Shown here: positions 42,794 through 51,486 of the stretch, in pieces
How the letters are laid out: every line of letters begins with the position of its first letter
Numbering within the stretch: position 1 is the stretch's first letter
DNA from: Rhodoferax sp. GW822-FHT02A01
GTDB lineage: Bacteria; Pseudomonadota; Gammaproteobacteria; Burkholderiales; Burkholderiaceae_C
Assembly: GCF_038784515.1 (NCBI RefSeq)
Contig: NZ_CP152376.1
Span: 2,976,001-3,040,000 of the forward strand
Length of the DNA: 64,000 nt
Direction of reading: 5' to 3'
Position numbers and translations under genes: made by a program
The notes under the pieces: generated by a model
The model's input: only the letters and a program-made list of their open reading frames with translations
The model's database searches: none
Told to the model about the DNA's origin: nothing

Positions 42794-43665
42794 ACATTGC
42801 CATCATCGGGCTGGGCGAGGTAGGCCAGTGCTACGCGCAGGCCTTGCATCAGGCAGGCCATAGCCTGCAACTCGCTGCACCCCGCCCGTCGTCTGCAGCC
42901 ACGCAAATTGCCGCGGGGATGGGCCTTTCCATTTCCGCTAATCTGGCCGATGCGCTGAGCGGTTCGGACTGGATATTTTCCTGCGTGACCGGCGCGCAGG
43001 CGCTGCCTGTGGTGCAGAACATCGTGCGCCATGCGGCGACTGGCAGCACCGTATGCGACTTCACCACCGCTTCGATGGATACCAAAAGACAGGCCGCGGC
43101 CCTGTGCGCAGCCAGCGGCATGCGCTATGTGGACGTAGCCATCATGGGCGCCATCGCGCTGGGGCGGGAGAAGACCCCGTTGCTGACCGCCGGTGAGGGC
43201 GCACAGGCGTTGGCCGATGCACTGCAGGGTGTCGGCAGTCGTGTGACCGTCATGGCGGGCGCTGCGGCTGGGGACACCATCGCACTCAAGCTGTTGCGCA
43301 GCCAGTTCACCAAAGGGCTGGAAGCACTGAGTGTGGAGGTGTGCATGGCAGCCGAGCAGCAGGGCCTGCGCGAGGCGCTGTTCGAGCAATTGCAGGACGT
43401 GGACCACACGCCCTTGCAGACCTTTGTGGACATGCTGGTCAGCACCCATGTGCTGCACGCCCGGCGCCGCGCCGAGGAGGTGCATGCCGTGGCGCTGTCG
43501 CTGCAGCAGGCGGGTTTGCCCTCGCTGGTACTGCCCGGCGTGGAGCAGCGTTTTCGCCGCACCGCCGACGCACTGGCTACGCAACCACCGCCGCAGTCCG
43601 CACCCACGGCGCAAGAGGCATTGCACTGGCTGCTGCAGAACGAAGCGGGCAACCGGTCCGCATGA
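42790..43665 (+). CDS. NAD(P)-dependent dehydrogenase of the 6-phosphogluconate/3-hydroxyisobutyrate dehydrogenase group (DUF1932)
   Basis: A 291-residue protein with an N-terminal Rossmann motif (NIAIIGLGEVGQCYAQALHQ), the family segment VCDFTTASMDTKRQA and VDVAIMGAIALGREKTPLL, and an all-helical C-terminal part of DUF1932 type. The family is related to beta-hydroxyacid dehydrogenases, but no substrate is firmly known for this branch. The lysine typical of hydroxyacid dehydrogenases may be the one in GDTIALKLLRSQFTKG. It is coupled to the cyclodeaminase-family gene by an ATGA overlap and to the downstream phosphoribosyltransferase by a one-base gap. Confidence 0.82.
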   Translation: MNIAIIGLGEVGQCYAQALHQAGHSLQLAAPRPSSAATQIAAGMGLSISANLADALSGSDWIFSCVTGAQALPVVQNIVRHAATGSTVCDFTTASMDTKRQAAALCAASGMRYVDVAIMGAIALGREKTPLLTAGEGAQALADALQGVGSRVTVMAGAAAGDTIALKLLRSQFTKGLEALSVEVCMAAEQQGLREALFEQLQDVDHTPLQTFVDMLVSTHVLHARRRAEEVHAVALSLQQAGLPSLVLPGVEQRFRRTADALATQPPPQSAPTAQEALHWLLQNEAGNRSA

Positions 43666-43666
43666 C

Positions 43667-45148
43667 ATGAATCCCACGCATTCCAACCCGACCAGCCTGC
43701 AGTCCTTCAGTGGCATCAGCCGCCTGCTGATCCTCAACACCGACAGCTACAAGACCTCCCACTACCTGCAGTACCCGCCGGGCACCAGCAAGGTGTTCAG
43801 CTACATCGAGTCGCGCGGCGGTGTGCATGACCGCACGGTGTTTTTCGGCCTGCAATACATCCTGAAGGAATACCTGGTCAAACCGGTAACGGCCAGCGAT
43901 GTGGAACTGGCCGACGAAGTGTGCCGTGCCCACGGCGTGCCCTTCAACCGGGCCGGCTGGCTGCACATCGTGAACGCGCACCAGGGCCGCCTGCCGGTGC
44001 GAATTCTGGCGGTGCCAGAAGGCAGTGTGGTACCCACGCGCAATGTGCTGCTGACCATAGAAAACACCGACCCCGCCTGCTACTGGCTCACCAGCTTTCT
44101 GGAGACGGTGCTGATGCGCGTGTGGTACCCGATCACCGTGGCCACCAACAGCTGGATGTGCCGCCAGCTCATCCACAAGTACCTGGTGGAAACCGGGGAT
44201 GAATCCACCATCACCGGCAAGCTGCACGACTTCGGCGCGCGCGGTGTGAGCTCCATGGAGTCGGCCCTGATTGGCGGCATGGCCCATCTGGTGAATTTCC
44301 AGGGCACTGACACGCTGACGGCTGTGCTGGGCGCGCGCGTTTATTACGGCGCTGCCATGGCCGGTTTTTCCACTCCGGCAGCGGAACACAGCACCATCAC
44401 CAGCTGGGGCCGCGACGGTGAACGCGATGCCTATGCCAACATGCTCCAGCAGTACGCCCAACCCGGCGCCGTGCTGGCCGTGGTGTCGGACTCCTACGAC
44501 CTGGACCACGCAGTCAAGAAGATCTGGGGGCAGGAACTGCGCCAGCAGGTGATGGACAGCGGCGCGCTGGTGGTGATTCGCCCCGACAGCGGCGACCCGG
44601 CCTCCATGGTGCTCAACACCATCCGGGCGCTGGATGCTTCGTTCGGCAGCACGGTCAATGCCAAGGGCTATCGCGTGTTGCAGCATGTGCGCGTGCTCCA
44701 GGGCGACGGTATCACCATCCGCAGCATACGCACCATCCTGGCCAACCTGCAGTTCAACGGCTACAGCGCCGACAACGTGGCCTTTAGCCAGGGCGGTGCA
44801 CTGCTGCAGATCGTGAACCGCGATGATCAGCGCTTCGCCATGAAGTGCAGCGCGGTGGAAGTCAACGGTGCGTGGCGCGATGTATTCAAGTCACCGCGCA
44901 CCGACCCGCAAAAGCGCTCCCGCGCCGGGCGGCAGATGCTGCTGCAAAAGGGCAATGAATACCGCACGGAGGTGGAAGGCAGCACGGCCATGGCCAGTGC
45001 GCTGGAACAGGGATTCAGCGGTGCCCTGCAGGTGGTGTTTGAGAATGGCAGCCTGTTGGTGGATGACACATTGGCCACTATCCGGGAGCGGGCCGAGGCT
45101 GCTGGAGGACAGTACAAGCCGGGATATTTTTCTGCGGTCAGCTCTTAG
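43667..45148 (+). CDS. nadV: Nicotinamide phosphoribosyltransferase (NadV/NAMPT)
   Basis: Salvages nicotinamide by joining it to phosphoribosyl pyrophosphate, giving nicotinamide mononucleotide. The 493-residue length and motifs fit the NAMPT/NadV family: NTDSYKTSHYLQYPPGTSKV at the start, LHDFGARGVSSMESALIGG, GFSTPAAEHSTITSWGRDGE and VVIRPDSGDPASMV. The ATG at 43667 follows the previous stop by one base, so it is translated with the catabolic unit. The same window also holds de novo nadCAB, so the cell has both routes to NAD. Confidence 0.94.
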   Translation: MNPTHSNPTSLQSFSGISRLLILNTDSYKTSHYLQYPPGTSKVFSYIESRGGVHDRTVFFGLQYILKEYLVKPVTASDVELADEVCRAHGVPFNRAGWLHIVNAHQGRLPVRILAVPEGSVVPTRNVLLTIENTDPACYWLTSFLETVLMRVWYPITVATNSWMCRQLIHKYLVETGDESTITGKLHDFGARGVSSMESALIGGMAHLVNFQGTDTLTAVLGARVYYGAAMAGFSTPAAEHSTITSWGRDGERDAYANMLQQYAQPGAVLAVVSDSYDLDHAVKKIWGQELRQQVMDSGALVVIRPDSGDPASMVLNTIRALDASFGSTVNAKGYRVLQHVRVLQGDGITIRSIRTILANLQFNGYSADNVAFSQGGALLQIVNRDDQRFAMKCSAVEVNGAWRDVFKSPRTDPQKRSRAGRQMLLQKGNEYRTEVEGSTAMASALEQGFSGALQVVFENGSLLVDDTLATIRERAEAAGGQYKPGYFSAVSS

Positions 45149-45476
45149 GAATTCCTTGCCACGGGGCAGATTTGTGTAGGTCGATGACACTGGGGCAGAT
45201 GATTCCGCGAATGTCCTCCGCCCTGCGGGCTCCCCCTTGATTTCGCTGCACCATCCGCCCCAGCGTCATCGGCCGCCAGCACTGTTGGCACGCGATGTCT
45301 GAATACCGTATGTGCGCCAACTACGTAGCAGCCTCAGGATGGCGAGGTGCTCAGCGCAGCGGCATCAAGGAGGAGGCCGAAGGCCGGGGGACAGCCGCGG
45401 AGCTGAGTACCACGTCAGCCTGTGGCCGAAGAAGCGTATGAACGCAATCAAGCACAAAGCCACCCCGAGACACGCG
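45149..45476. other. Intergenic region containing a large imperfect palindrome
   Basis: About 330 bases between nadV and the response regulator stop. No credible gene is seen; short frames such as 45138-45320 on the minus strand have no recognisable domain. Most of the region is occupied by the long inverted repeat at 45204-45401. Confidence 0.55.
45204..45401. repeat. Long imperfect inverted repeat (48-base arms)
   Basis: The arm at 45204-45251, read on the minus strand, aligns without gaps to 45354-45401 on the plus strand at 38 of 48 positions by hand count. The arms flank 102 bases. It may be a small non-autonomous mobile element or a decayed pair of inverted copies. Confidence 0.6.
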
Positions 45477-46100
45477 TCATGCAATAGCGTGATCCCGCAA
45501 CAACCGGTCCAACTCGGTCGGGTTGGACACCCAGAGCTTGTCAAAGACCTTGGCCCGATAACCTTCCACCACCCGCACTCCTATGTGCAACTCATCGGCC
45601 ACCAGCTTGTTGGTCCAGCCATTGCGCACCAGCCGCGCCACATCCTTCTCGCGCGGCGTCAGCGTATCCCAGCGTGCGATCACTTCGCTGCGCCGGTGCA
45701 ATAGCAGACTGAGCTCCTCGGCGCGCTGCATGGCCGCTGCCACCTTGGCCTGCAGCTCGCTCTCGGGCATGCCCTTGACCAGCCAGTCGAACGCGCCCCG
45801 GTGCGTGGCCGCCATGGCCGTGGGGATGTCGCCGTGGCCGGACAGGAACATCACCACCATCGGGCTGGACTGCTTCTGCAACGCTTCCAGCACCTGCAGG
45901 CCGGTCATGCCCTCCATGCGCAAGTCCAGCAGCACGCAGTCCGGTTTTTGCAGATTGGCCTGGTGCAAAAAGTCTTCACCGCTGGCATGTGGTTGCACCC
46001 GCAAGCCGCAGGCGGTGAACAGGGTGACCATGGACTCGCGCACACCTTGGTCGTCGTCCACGACGTGCAGCGTCAGATCGGGTTTGTATTCGGTGTGCAT
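45477..46100 (-). CDS. Response regulator, FixJ/LuxR family
   Basis: A 207-residue two-component regulator: receiver domain (about 10-125) with LHVVDDDQGVRESMVTLF and phospho-acceptor D59 in CVLLDLRMEGMTG, and a LuxR-type DNA-binding domain (about 140-200) with WDTLTPREKDVARLVRNGWT and VRVVEGYRAKVFDKL. FixJ/TtrR-like architecture. It overlaps the 3' end of the sensor kinase gene by 28 bases, so kinase and regulator form one unit. The divergent ABC transporter is the likely target. Confidence 0.92.
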   Translation of the reverse strand: MHTEYKPDLTLHVVDDDQGVRESMVTLFTACGLRVQPHASGEDFLHQANLQKPDCVLLDLRMEGMTGLQVLEALQKQSSPMVVMFLSGHGDIPTAMAATHRGAFDWLVKGMPESELQAKVAAAMQRAEELSLLLHRRSEVIARWDTLTPREKDVARLVRNGWTNKLVADELHIGVRVVEGYRAKVFDKLWVSNPTELDRLLRDHAIA

Positions 46101-48190
46101 GGCAACTGGATGGTAAAGGTGGTGCCGCCCTGGGCGCGGTTCTCGAAGCTCAGGCGTCCGCCGTGGCTTTCCACGATGGTGCGGCAGATGCTCAGACCAA
46201 TGCCCAGGCCTTCTTCCTTGGTGGTGACAAAGCTCTTGAAAATCTGGTCGGCGATGTCCGCCGGAATGCCCGGCCCGCTGTCGCTCACCTGCACCAGCAC
46301 ACCGGCACTGGACGACAGGGTCTGCAGCTCCAGCACGCGGGTGTGGGCCTCTTGCGCCTGCATGGCTTGCAGGCTGTTGATCACCAAGTTCACCAGCACC
46401 TGCTCCAGCAGCACGCGGTCACCACGCACCGTGGGTAGCGGCTCCTGCAGGCGGGTGATCACGCGGGTCTGGCGCTGCCGTACCTCGGCTGCAACGAAGG
46501 CGAGCACGCTGCGCACCAGCGCGTTGACATCGCAGTCCTCCGCGCCACGGGTCTTCATGCGCACATGGTCCTGGATCTTGCGCACGATGTCGGCGGCGCG
46601 CTGCTTCTGCTGTTCAATGGCTTGCAGGCAGCCCTGCAGCTGGTCCATGACGCCGCGCTCCAGTAGTTTGCGTGCGGCGCTGGCATTGGCGCCAATGGCC
46701 AGCAACGGCTGGTTGATCTCATGGGCCAGCGTGGAGGCCATTTCGTCCATGATGGCGCGGCGCTGCACATGGCGCAGCTTTTCCTCCTGCTCCCGCTGGC
46801 GTGCGGCACTTTGCTTTTGCGCCGTGATGTCCACCACCGAACTCATCCAGCCGCTGTGCTTGCCGTCGGCGTCGATCAGGGGCGCGGTGTAGACCATGGT
46901 GTACACGTCATGTCCGTCGCGGTGGCGCACGCGGGACTCGAAGCCGGTCATGTCGGAGCGCCCGGTCAGCGCGGCCTCGTTGTCATGCCAGTGGCGCTCC
47001 ATGTCCTCCGGGTGCCAGTAGGGGTAGGGTGGTTGCTTGCCCAGCAGCTCTTCTGCCGGGTAGCCGGTGATGTCGGTCAGTGCCGGGTTGACGTAGATGA
47101 TGTGGCCCTCCAGGTCGCGTGCCCGCATGCCAACCAGCAGCGAGTCTTCCATGGCTTTGCGAAAGGCGTGGGCCTGGTTCAGGTCCTGGGTGCGCAGGCG
47201 CACCTCTTTCTCCAGTTCGTCAAACTGGCGCCTGCGGGTCTGCCACAGCATGCCGCCCAGCAGCAGCAGGCCCGCCGCCATGGCCGAGAGCGCCCAGGCG
47301 CGGTTGCGTGCCTGGGTGACAGAGGCATAGTCAGCAGTTACGGTCAGGGTCCAACCCAGATCGGGCAGGGTTTCGCTCACGGCCACAAAGCGCCGCTCCT
47401 TGCCGGCCAGATGCGTACGCAGCAGCTGACCTCCGTCGTCCAGACTTTCGCGTTCCCACAGCAGGGGTGCCAGCACGCGGTTCTTGCCATAGACCTCGTG
47501 CCGGGCCAGCCAGGCGATTTCCTGCGGGCTGAGCTCCCGTGAGGTGGTGTACATCCACTCCGGCACCGAACCCAAAAACAGGATGCCGCGTTCGTCCGAC
47601 AAGGCAATCGGGCTGCCCGCATTGAGCCAGGTCTGCTGCACCTGGCGCAGATCCACCTTGACCACCACCACGCCCACGACACGGTCGCCGCTGCGCACCG
47701 GGGTGGAAATGAAGTAGCCCGGCACACCGGTGTTCTTGCCCACGCCATAGAACCTGCCGCCGCGCCCGGCCAGGGCGTCCAGGAAGTAGGGTCGGTTGGA
47801 GTAGTCCTGTCCAACAAAGCTTTGCGGGGTGTTCCAGTTGCTCGATGCCACCGTCTTGCCCTGGGCCGTCATCAGGTACAGCACGTCGGAGCCAGCGCGC
47901 CGGTTGATTTCTTCCAGATACAGGTTGGCACTGGCGGTGTCGCTGGTCTGCAGTGCGGCCAGCACTTTGGGATGCTGGGCCACGGTGAAGGGCAGGTAGT
48001 TGTACTGTGTGGTGGCGCCGCGCAGGGCCAGCGCATGCACTTCCACCACGCGCTTGAGCAGATCGATCTGCAGACTGGTTTCTCGGCGTGCGGCCAGCAC
48101 GCCCGCAGACACGACCAGCGTCAGCGCTAGCAGTGCCGCGAACAACCCGGCCTGCCAGTGCCGGTTCTTGAGTGCCGCTGTCATTGGCAT
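46073..48190 (-). CDS. Membrane sensor histidine kinase with periplasmic sensor and PAS domain
   Basis: A 705-residue kinase. A first transmembrane helix (about 13-33) and a second (about 296-316) enclose a periplasmic region of about 260 residues with dCache-like features (YFISTPVRSGDRVVGVVVVK). Then follow a PAS domain (about 340-460, GHIIYVNPALTDITGYPAEEL), the dimerisation domain with H490 in LAHEINQPLLAIG, and an HATPase domain (EQVLVNLVINSLQAM, VSDSGPGIPADIADQIF). The LAHEINQPL pattern is typical of FixL/DctB-type kinases. The start could also be the second ATG at 48184. It is the partner of the FixJ-type regulator just downstream. Confidence 0.92.
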   Translation of the reverse strand: MPMTAALKNRHWQAGLFAALLALTLVVSAGVLAARRETSLQIDLLKRVVEVHALALRGATTQYNYLPFTVAQHPKVLAALQTSDTASANLYLEEINRRAGSDVLYLMTAQGKTVASSNWNTPQSFVGQDYSNRPYFLDALAGRGGRFYGVGKNTGVPGYFISTPVRSGDRVVGVVVVKVDLRQVQQTWLNAGSPIALSDERGILFLGSVPEWMYTTSRELSPQEIAWLARHEVYGKNRVLAPLLWERESLDDGGQLLRTHLAGKERRFVAVSETLPDLGWTLTVTADYASVTQARNRAWALSAMAAGLLLLGGMLWQTRRRQFDELEKEVRLRTQDLNQAHAFRKAMEDSLLVGMRARDLEGHIIYVNPALTDITGYPAEELLGKQPPYPYWHPEDMERHWHDNEAALTGRSDMTGFESRVRHRDGHDVYTMVYTAPLIDADGKHSGWMSSVVDITAQKQSAARQREQEEKLRHVQRRAIMDEMASTLAHEINQPLLAIGANASAARKLLERGVMDQLQGCLQAIEQQKQRAADIVRKIQDHVRMKTRGAEDCDVNALVRSVLAFVAAEVRQRQTRVITRLQEPLPTVRGDRVLLEQVLVNLVINSLQAMQAQEAHTRVLELQTLSSSAGVLVQVSDSGPGIPADIADQIFKSFVTTKEEGLGIGLSICRTIVESHGGRLSFENRAQGGTTFTIQLPCTPNTNPI

Positions 48191-48319
48191 CGGATGGCCT
48201 GGGCAGTGCGGTGGATCATTGCTGCAGAAATGTCATGGTCAACGCTTGGTAAAGTAACAAATCCGTCACAATCGCTGAGAGAGAATCCCCTACTTTCCGC
48301 CTTGTAGAAACCACTGCGC

Positions 48320-50050
48320 ATGCTGAACCAGAAGACATTCTTTCCCCGACAGGTGGTTGAGGCCGGAGGCAATCGATGGGATTGGGCATTGTTACCTTTG
48401 GTTCTGGCCATCATCGTTGTTATGGCGTTTGGTGCGCGGCAGATGGTAACGCCTTACCAGGTGGGTGTGGAACTGCCCATCTCGCTGGATTTCACCTACC
48501 TTCCTTACTACTTGTTGCGCACCACCTTGCGCATGTTCATGGCGTTGGCGGCGTCGCTGGTGTTCAGTGTGGTGTTTGCGGTGCTGGCAGCCAAGTACCG
48601 CGCTGCCGAGAAGTTTCTGGTGCCCATGCTGGACATCCTGCAGTCCATACCGATTCTGGGCTTTCTGTCCATCACGGTGACCGGCTTCATTGCGCTCTTC
48701 CCCGGCAGCCTGTTTGGCGTGGAATGCGCCGCCATCTTTGCCATCTTCACCTCACAGGCCTGGAACATGGCGTTCAGCCTGTACCAGTCGTTTCGCACCA
48801 TTCCTTCGGAACTGGTCGAGGCCTCCAAGGTGTTTCAGCTGTCGGGCTGGCAGCGCTTCTGGCACCTGGACATGCCGTTTGCCATGCCCTCGCTGCTGTG
48901 GAACATGATGATGTCCATGTCGGGTGGCTGGTTCTTCGTGGTCGCCTCCGAGGCCATCTCGGTCTCCAACCAGAACATCAAGCTGCCGGGCATAGGCTCC
49001 TATATCGCCATGGCCATCGAGGCCAAGGATCTGGGCGCCATCGGTCTGGCCGTGGGCGCCATGCTGATCGGCGTGCTGCTGTATGACCAGCTGTTTTTCC
49101 GGCCCTTGCTGGCATGGGCCGACAAGTTCCGCTTCGAAGAGATTGGCGGCGCCCAGAACCAGACATCGTGGCTGCTGACATGGCTGCGCCGCACCGAGCG
49201 GCTGCAGACCATTGGCGATGGCATGGCCGTGCTGCTGCAAAAGAGCTTTGCCCTGTTTCGCCGCCATCATGACGGTACCTCCATCAAATCCCGCGTGTCG
49301 GAACCTTCACCCACCCTGGTGCGGGTATGGGATGCGGTGCTGGCGGCATTGATTCTTTTTGCGAGCTGGCGCCTGGCGGAGTTCATCCACGCCGAGGTGG
49401 GCTGGGGCGAGGTGGGCCATGTGTTCTTGCTGGGCTTCTACACGCTGCTGCGGGTCATGCTGCTGATCGGCCTGGCCGCACTGGTCTGGGTGCCCATCGG
49501 CATATGGATTGGCATGAACCCGGCCATTGCGGCGCGGGTGCAGGCGCTGGCGCAGTTCCTCGCTGCCTTTCCGGCGAATCTGATGTTTCCGGTGTTCGTG
49601 CTGGGCATCGTGCATTTCCACCTCACACCCGACATCTGGCTGTCGCCGCTGATGATCTTCGGCACCCAGTGGTATTTGCTGTTCAACGTGATTGCCGGCG
49701 CTTCCACCATCCCCACCGAGCTGCGCTTTGCGGCCCGCAACATCGGGCTCAAGGGCTCGTTGCGCTGGCGGCGTTACCTGCTGCCGGCGGTGTTTCCCAG
49801 TTTTGTGACCGGTGCCATCACGGCCAGTGGCGGCTCGTGGAATGCCAGCATCGTGTCGGAATACGTGACCTGGGGCGACACCACGGTGCAGGCCCATGGC
49901 ATCGGCAGCTATATCGCTGAGATGACTTCCGCTGGTGACTTTCCGCGCATCGCACTGGGTATCGGTGTGATGTGTGTGTACGTGATGTCGCTCAACCACT
50001 TTGTCTGGCGCCGGCTCTACCGCATGGCCGAAGACCGCATGCATTTCTAA
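48320..50050 (+). CDS. ABC transporter permease, two fused permease domains
   Basis: A 576-residue inner membrane protein made of two binding-protein-dependent transport domains (PF00528) joined by a linker (about 280-330). The first half has VEASKVFQLSGWQRFWHLDM and the second RFAARNIGLKGSLRWRRYLL, both being the EAA-type loops that contact the ATPase. It resembles permeases of the nitrate/sulfonate/bicarbonate type (SsuC/TauC). The fused architecture means one polypeptide can supply both halves of the channel. The ATPase follows after 9 bases. No substrate-binding protein gene is near. It is divergent from the two-component system. Confidence 0.92.
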   Translation: MLNQKTFFPRQVVEAGGNRWDWALLPLVLAIIVVMAFGARQMVTPYQVGVELPISLDFTYLPYYLLRTTLRMFMALAASLVFSVVFAVLAAKYRAAEKFLVPMLDILQSIPILGFLSITVTGFIALFPGSLFGVECAAIFAIFTSQAWNMAFSLYQSFRTIPSELVEASKVFQLSGWQRFWHLDMPFAMPSLLWNMMMSMSGGWFFVVASEAISVSNQNIKLPGIGSYIAMAIEAKDLGAIGLAVGAMLIGVLLYDQLFFRPLLAWADKFRFEEIGGAQNQTSWLLTWLRRTERLQTIGDGMAVLLQKSFALFRRHHDGTSIKSRVSEPSPTLVRVWDAVLAALILFASWRLAEFIHAEVGWGEVGHVFLLGFYTLLRVMLLIGLAALVWVPIGIWIGMNPAIAARVQALAQFLAAFPANLMFPVFVLGIVHFHLTPDIWLSPLMIFGTQWYLLFNVIAGASTIPTELRFAARNIGLKGSLRWRRYLLPAVFPSFVTGAITASGGSWNASIVSEYVTWGDTTVQAHGIGSYIAEMTSAGDFPRIALGIGVMCVYVMSLNHFVWRRLYRMAEDRMHF

Positions 50051-50059
50051 GGAGCGCTT

Positions 50060-51364
50060 GTGAACCCCACCATCGTAGACCTCAAGGGGGTCGGCAAATC
50101 CTTCAGCTCCGCCGACGGCGCGCCGCGCACGGTTCTGGACAACGTGGACTTCACCTTGCGCGAGCGCGAGATCGTGGCCCTGCTGGGGCAGTCCGGCTCC
50201 GGCAAGTCCACCCTGTTGCGCATCATGGCCGGGTTGGTCATGGCTGACCGTGGCGATGTGCTGTACCGCGGTCAGCCGTTGTACGGCCCGGCGCGCGGCA
50301 TCAGCATGGTGTTCCAGTCGTTTGCCCTGTTTCCCTGGCTGACGGTTCAGCAGAACGTGGAAATTGGTCTGGAGGCACAGGGTGTGCCGGCGGCTGAACG
50401 CGATGCGCGGGCACAGAAGGTGATTGACCTGATCGGCCTGTCCGGCTTCGAGGGCGCTTTGCCGCGTGAGTTGTCGGGCGGCATGCGCCAGCGCGTGGGC
50501 ATCGCGCGCGCGCTGGTGGTCAACCCCGACGTGCTGTTGATGGATGAGGCGTTTTCCGCGCTGGACGTGCTGACCGGTGAGCGCTTGCGCGACGACATCC
50601 TGGAGCTGTGGGAGCAGGAGGAGATTTCCACCAAGGCGATTCTGGTGGTCTCGCACAACATCCAGGAAGCCATCATGATGGCCGACCGCGTGCTGATATT
50701 CGCCAGCGACCCGGGCCGGGTGCGCTACGAGATGCGCGTCGATCTGCCGCGGCCACGCGATGCCGACAGCGAAGAAGTGCGCATGCTGGTGGATGAGATC
50801 TATGCGGTGATGACAGCCGGTCGTGTACGTGCCGGCAAGGCCACCGGTGAGGTGGAGCCCATGCGCCTGGACGCACGCCTGCCCGATGCCGACATCGGCC
50901 TGGTGGAAGGTGTGCTGGAAAAGCTGATGGACGAGCCGTTCCTGGGCCGCGCCGATTTGCCGCAGCTGGGCGAGGAAACCGAGCTGACCGACGAGGACCT
51001 GCTGCCAGCCGCCGAAGCCCTGGCCTTGCTGGAATTTGCCGTGCTGGAAAGCGGCGACCTGTCCGTGACCGAACTGGGCAAGAGCTATGTGGCATCCCAG
51101 CACGACCAGCGCCAGGTGTTGTTTGCGCAGCAGTTGCTCAAGCGTGTTCCGCTGGCGGCGCACATACGCCATAGCCTGCAGCAGGACCCGGTGGGCGAGC
51201 TCAAGGAAGAGCACTTCCTGGATCTGCTGCGCGAGAGCATGGACAGCGAGGAGGCCGAACGCGTGCTCAAGGTGGCCATCGAGTGGGGTCGCCATGGCGA
51301 GGTGTATAGCTACAACTACAACACCGGCATGATCCAGTTGCCGGAGCCGGAAGCGGAGCATTGA
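50060..51364 (+). CDS. ABC transporter ATP-binding protein with AAA-associated C-terminal domain
   Basis: A 434-residue ATPase starting with GTG after AAGGAG. The first 240 residues are an SsuB/NrtD-type ABC domain: Walker A LLGQSGSGKSTLLR, Q-loop MVFQSFALFPWLTVQQN, signature LSGGMRQRVGIARALV and Walker B DVLLMDEAFSALDVL. The remaining part (about 275-434, from EPMRLDARLPDADIGLVEGV) is the extra domain often called AAA-associated C-terminal (PF09821), whose function is unknown. It pairs with the fused permease just upstream; the transported compound is unknown. Confidence 0.92.
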   Translation: MNPTIVDLKGVGKSFSSADGAPRTVLDNVDFTLREREIVALLGQSGSGKSTLLRIMAGLVMADRGDVLYRGQPLYGPARGISMVFQSFALFPWLTVQQNVEIGLEAQGVPAAERDARAQKVIDLIGLSGFEGALPRELSGGMRQRVGIARALVVNPDVLLMDEAFSALDVLTGERLRDDILELWEQEEISTKAILVVSHNIQEAIMMADRVLIFASDPGRVRYEMRVDLPRPRDADSEEVRMLVDEIYAVMTAGRVRAGKATGEVEPMRLDARLPDADIGLVEGVLEKLMDEPFLGRADLPQLGEETELTDEDLLPAAEALALLEFAVLESGDLSVTELGKSYVASQHDQRQVLFAQQLLKRVPLAAHIRHSLQQDPVGELKEEHFLDLLRESMDSEEAERVLKVAIEWGRHGEVYSYNYNTGMIQLPEPEAEH

Positions 51365-51486
51365 CTTCGGGGTACATGGTGGCTGGCGTGCAAGGGTTTC
51401 CCAGTCATCGCAGCCCACACTGTTAGCTGGCACTTCGTTGTGCGATGGCGCACAGAACGTGCTGGCTCGCCGTGCTACGCTGGCCG

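Noticed and set aside
45138..45320. 60-residue minus-strand frame with one CxxC pair
   Set aside because: It lies across one arm of the long inverted repeat; a single CxxC is not enough to call a zinc protein.
49307..51433. 708-residue minus-strand frame over the ABC transporter genes
   Set aside because: Antisense shadow with histidine- and glutamine-rich composition and no domain.
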